Origin: Argopecten irradians
Lineage: Eukaryota > Mollusca > Bivalvia > Pectinida > Pectinidae
NCBI RefSeq assembly: GCF_041381155.1
Contig: NC_091145.1
Coordinates: 36,409,882 to 36,473,881, forward strand
Length of the DNA: 64,000 nucleotides
Reading direction: 5' to 3'
Part shown: positions 62,601-64,000 of the stretch, piece after piece
How positions within the stretch are numbered: position 1 is the first letter of the stretch
Layout of the letters: every line of letters starts with the position of its first letter
Notes under the pieces: generated by a model
Database searches by the model: none
Seen by the model: only the letters and a program-made list of their open reading frames with translations
Told to the model about the DNA's origin: nothing
Program-made: the position numbers and the translations under genes

Positions 62601-64000
62601 CTGTAAAATCAGATATCCGTGGCTTGTGCGTTACCTCAGATTAAGCGTAGTACTGTATAAAATGAAAAATAATAATCTTTGGTAGCATTATTCATTTATT
62701 GCCCTGACCTGCCGCGGTTAAACTAAGCGTCATGTCTCCCTACTGTTAGGGAAATAAATTGTTTATTTTACCGAAAAAATAAAGTCTAACATAATGGCTA
62801 GAATTTAAGTTGTTTGTTCAAACACTGTTGGGCTAACGTTACAGTTATTGTTAAATCATAAGTAAGACCTACCATATCTTTCAGCCCAAATAAGCTCCCT
62901 GCAGCATGTTACATCATATAAACATTACATTCAGTGTACGTTTCTAATGGTTAACAGCGATACTTACGGGGCATAATCATGATTTCATATAAACACTGCC
63001 TCTGTCAGAGATAGAACTTGGGACCTCTGGGTTATTAGTCTGGCGCTAAACCAATCGAAATTAAGACCAGTTCTTTCTAGCCGAGCAGTATATTGCGGCT
63101 AGTAATCACCATGGTTACATTTGTATTTTTTATGTGTTCTTTACTTCCTGTTGTATTGTGGGATTGTCAGTCGTATAACTATCTGTTTGGAATATAATGT
63201 CATTACTCAAACAATATTTCCTGCCTGCAGGTTTCACTGAGATGACAGAATGTGGCGAAGACATACATTTAACGACAGGAGCAAGCCGACGACTCCGCTC
63301 GCCATCGTTCCCCCTCAGTTACGGTCAATACATTAACTGTACCTGGACGATTCATGCATCTCCGGGAAGGTTCATCAAACTGAAGTCGTTGTCTATTACT
63401 CTGGGAAGAAAAGTCAAGTGGAATGATGTTCTCAAGGTATATGCTGCAATAATTTTACAACTATTTCATGATTTTGGTCTCATTATAAGAAATCTAACAA
63501 AGGTTTACAAAGTTCCCATAATTGTTTTATATGTGTATATATACATGTATATCATACATATTCATGTTTTAGATCCTTTAATGTTCGATCCATACACAAA
63601 GTTAATTGAATTGAATTTATATAAAAATGCTAGAAATATACCTGCTGTCCGTATTGCATGATCGTAAAGGCTACTAGATTCAGAATCTTATCTTCTGTCT
63701 GGCTATCTATCTTTTTCCTAACGTCTCCCTTGACACAGAGTATACAACTATCACATATGTATGCATGGCTGTTTTGGGAAGATTGTTCTCTTCTGTTGTT
63801 AGGTTGATTATTTTTCGTAAGCTAAATTGATAATTGTTACGTGTTTCGTTGATCAGGCCGGGGACACTACCGAAGACGTGATCGTGTGTAGTGATGAGAT
63901 ACAGATATATCGGACTCCAGAGGAATACATCAGTATATCACATGGTACCAAGACGGACACGGTCGAACAGTTCCAGAATTCCGTCATCATGTCCTCCTCC
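47583..64000 (+). CDS. EGF-ApeC-kringle-discoidin-PAN-CUB mosaic protein, 14 exons visible, 3' incomplete
   Basis: Exons: 47583-47681, 47959-48267, 49284-49474, 52339-52504, 53173-53421, 53815-53916, 54237-54341, 54546-54797, 55300-55466, 55776-55928, 56674-56824, 57409-57696, 63231-63436, 63857-64000 (window end). All have GT/AG borders and join into one frame of about 860 residues. Most module borders are phase 1, as expected for shuffled extracellular domains. Domain order with residues counted from 47583: EGF-like 1-33, ApeC 34-255, kringle 256-338, discoidin-like 339-491, F5/8 type C 492-648, PAN-like 649-744, CUB from 745. It is extracellular, probably a pattern-recognition protein. The 5' end is uncertain: either an upstream exon splices in at 47583, or translation starts at the in-frame ATG at 47546 (MNNTSVQLCLFSACLSV, a weak signal-like stretch). 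No membrane anchor is visible in the window. Confidence 0.85.
49852..49983. mobile_element. 132-bp inverted-repeat element in an ApeC intron
   Basis: It begins gttccccaacgcg and ends cgcgttggggaac. The arms extend inward through 'tatcatgtttatc' and 'gataaacatgata'. Probably a small MITE. The rest of introns 48268-49283 and 49475-52338 is AT-rich non-coding DNA, with a degenerate 'ggattatcaataa' tandem at 48395-48535. Confidence 0.7.
51945..52045 (+). mobile_element. tRNA-like SINE head remnant
   Basis: gttggtagagacgtagat followed by ggattcgattcctagtcgg looks like the two internal polymerase III control boxes of a tRNA-derived SINE. I cannot draw a convincing cloverleaf, so it is not called a tRNA gene. 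Confidence 0.35.
52683..52836. mobile_element. Scrambled foldback MITE remnant
   Basis: atcgaggata, ccctggagtatcaaggatt and repeated gacagt.atagtaact blocks match the right arm of the MITE at 24993, partly duplicated. Confidence 0.55.
53173..53421 (+). other. Kringle domain exon
   Basis: 83 residues in a single phase 1-1 exon. It has six cysteines and the kringle pattern: ECYY, GASYNGRHNVSASGKSCMNW, NYCG, KKPMCFV, ECDVPICG. The usual 'NYCRNPDG' segment is changed to NYCGTVDYRP. Confidence 0.85.
53815..54797 (+). other. First discoidin/galactose-binding-like domain, three exons
   Basis: Exons 53815-53916, 54237-54341 and 54546-54797. Landmarks are SGKPAYSYKF, YLATDGVIG, LKPFLQVDIQEWYEVHAIRV, and late GRYVTVRNFD and FLEINELQVIGK. 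This is a jelly-roll F5/8 or F-type-lectin relative. The F-type fucose motif is not clearly present. Confidence 0.7.
55300..56824 (+). other. Second domain, F5/8 type C, three exons
   Basis: Exons 55300-55466, 55776-55928 and 56674-56824. It follows the coagulation-factor C pattern: MGMMSGDIYDYQIDSSS, GRLELPGKGWCP, WFRVDFVIPVVLEGLRIQGW, FVVQYGND, KVFETFDHYE, MARFIQLNIQETGDKACLKM, ELIGSP. Clearer than the first discoidin-like domain. Confidence 0.85.
57409..57696 (+). other. PAN/apple-like domain exon
   Basis: 96 residues, phase 1-1, four cysteines. KTIEECRELLIEKGYNSYSY and NHCIIHVGH fit the centre of a PAN/apple module, which usually binds protein or carbohydrate. The match is weak, and a lineage-specific module is possible. 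Confidence 0.45.
57960..62638 (+). repeat. 4.7-kb minisatellite array, 36-bp unit, about 130 copies, in an intron of the mosaic gene
   Basis: The unit contains atggcttgttcgttacctcc followed by gtaaaatcagatgtcc. The unit is 12 codons, so several frames stay open (up to 710 codons on +, 369 on -). These encode only the repeat and have no independent gene features. Each unit carries a ccatgg. Variants include accaccg, tccataaa and cttattcg. Indel-rich patches lie at 60840-61150 and 61390-61690, and degenerate units at both ends. It sits between exons 57409-57696 and 63231-63436. Confidence 0.97.
62990..63075 (-). mobile_element. tRNA-like SINE head
   Basis: Read on the - strand, ttagcgccagactaataacc and gtcccaagttctatctctg form an A-box/B-box-like pair, as in tRNA-derived SINEs. 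It is unlike the 46725 family. It lies between the minisatellite and the CUB exon. Confidence 0.45.
63231..64000 (+). other. CUB domain, start, cut by the window end
   Basis: Exons 63231-63436 and 63857-64000. CUB landmarks are ECGEDIHLTTG, RSPSFPLSYGQYINCTW, IHASPGRFIKLK, VICSDEIQIY and FQNSVIMSSS. The second half lies near or past the window end. Confidence 0.75.

Overview
This is eukaryotic nuclear DNA. It is AT-rich, has many introns with GT/AG borders, and is dense in short interspersed elements and minisatellites. The gene families (an apextrin-C-terminal-domain mosaic with kringle, discoidin, PAN-like and CUB modules) and the repeats (tandem-core elements ending in hairpin plus TCTTGTT, like the oyster 'pearl' class, and a tRNA-headed SINE) point to a marine bivalve mollusc. 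I cannot name the species. All four protein-coding loci lie on the + strand.

Region 1 (1-9667): the 3' part, 11 exons, of a GNL3L/nucleostemin-type circularly permuted nucleolar GTPase. Its introns hold a 42-bp minisatellite that has multiplied a splice donor, a copied exon 3' end, and three tandem-core transposable elements. A fourth related element follows the gene.

Region 2 (11272-19922 and 33052-38455): two paralogous type I membrane receptors of 8 and at least 8 exons, with matching exon lengths and phases. Each has a small ectodomain resembling a fibronectin-III / IL-17-receptor fold, one transmembrane helix, and a cytoplasmic tail with no SEFIR or other known signalling domain. The tails share an SPCPIHG motif and a similar C-terminus, but each has its own unrelated tandem peptide repeat. 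The second gene carries an in-frame, almost identical duplication of two ectodomain exons. Between them lie foldback MITEs, a broken LINE on the - strand, and a 6.2-kb array of a 26-bp repeat.

Region 3 (38462-47545): about 9 kb with no convincing gene. It holds palindromic MITEs, an almost identical 857-bp tandem duplication, a tRNA-derived SINE and a possible orphan signal-peptide exon.

Region 4 (47583-64000, open at the 3' end and probably at the 5' end): a secreted or membrane mosaic read as EGF - ApeC - kringle - discoidin-like - F5/8 type C - PAN-like - CUB. ApeC domains bind bacterial cell-wall material in amphioxus, so this is a candidate immune recognition protein. The intron before the CUB exons holds a 4.7-kb array of a 36-bp repeat, which produces very long but false open frames.

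The most novel material is the CPIHG receptor pair and the ApeC mosaic. A second theme is repeated local duplication of exon edges and exon blocks. Gene structures were built by hand from splice signals, reading phase and protein similarity, with no transcript data.
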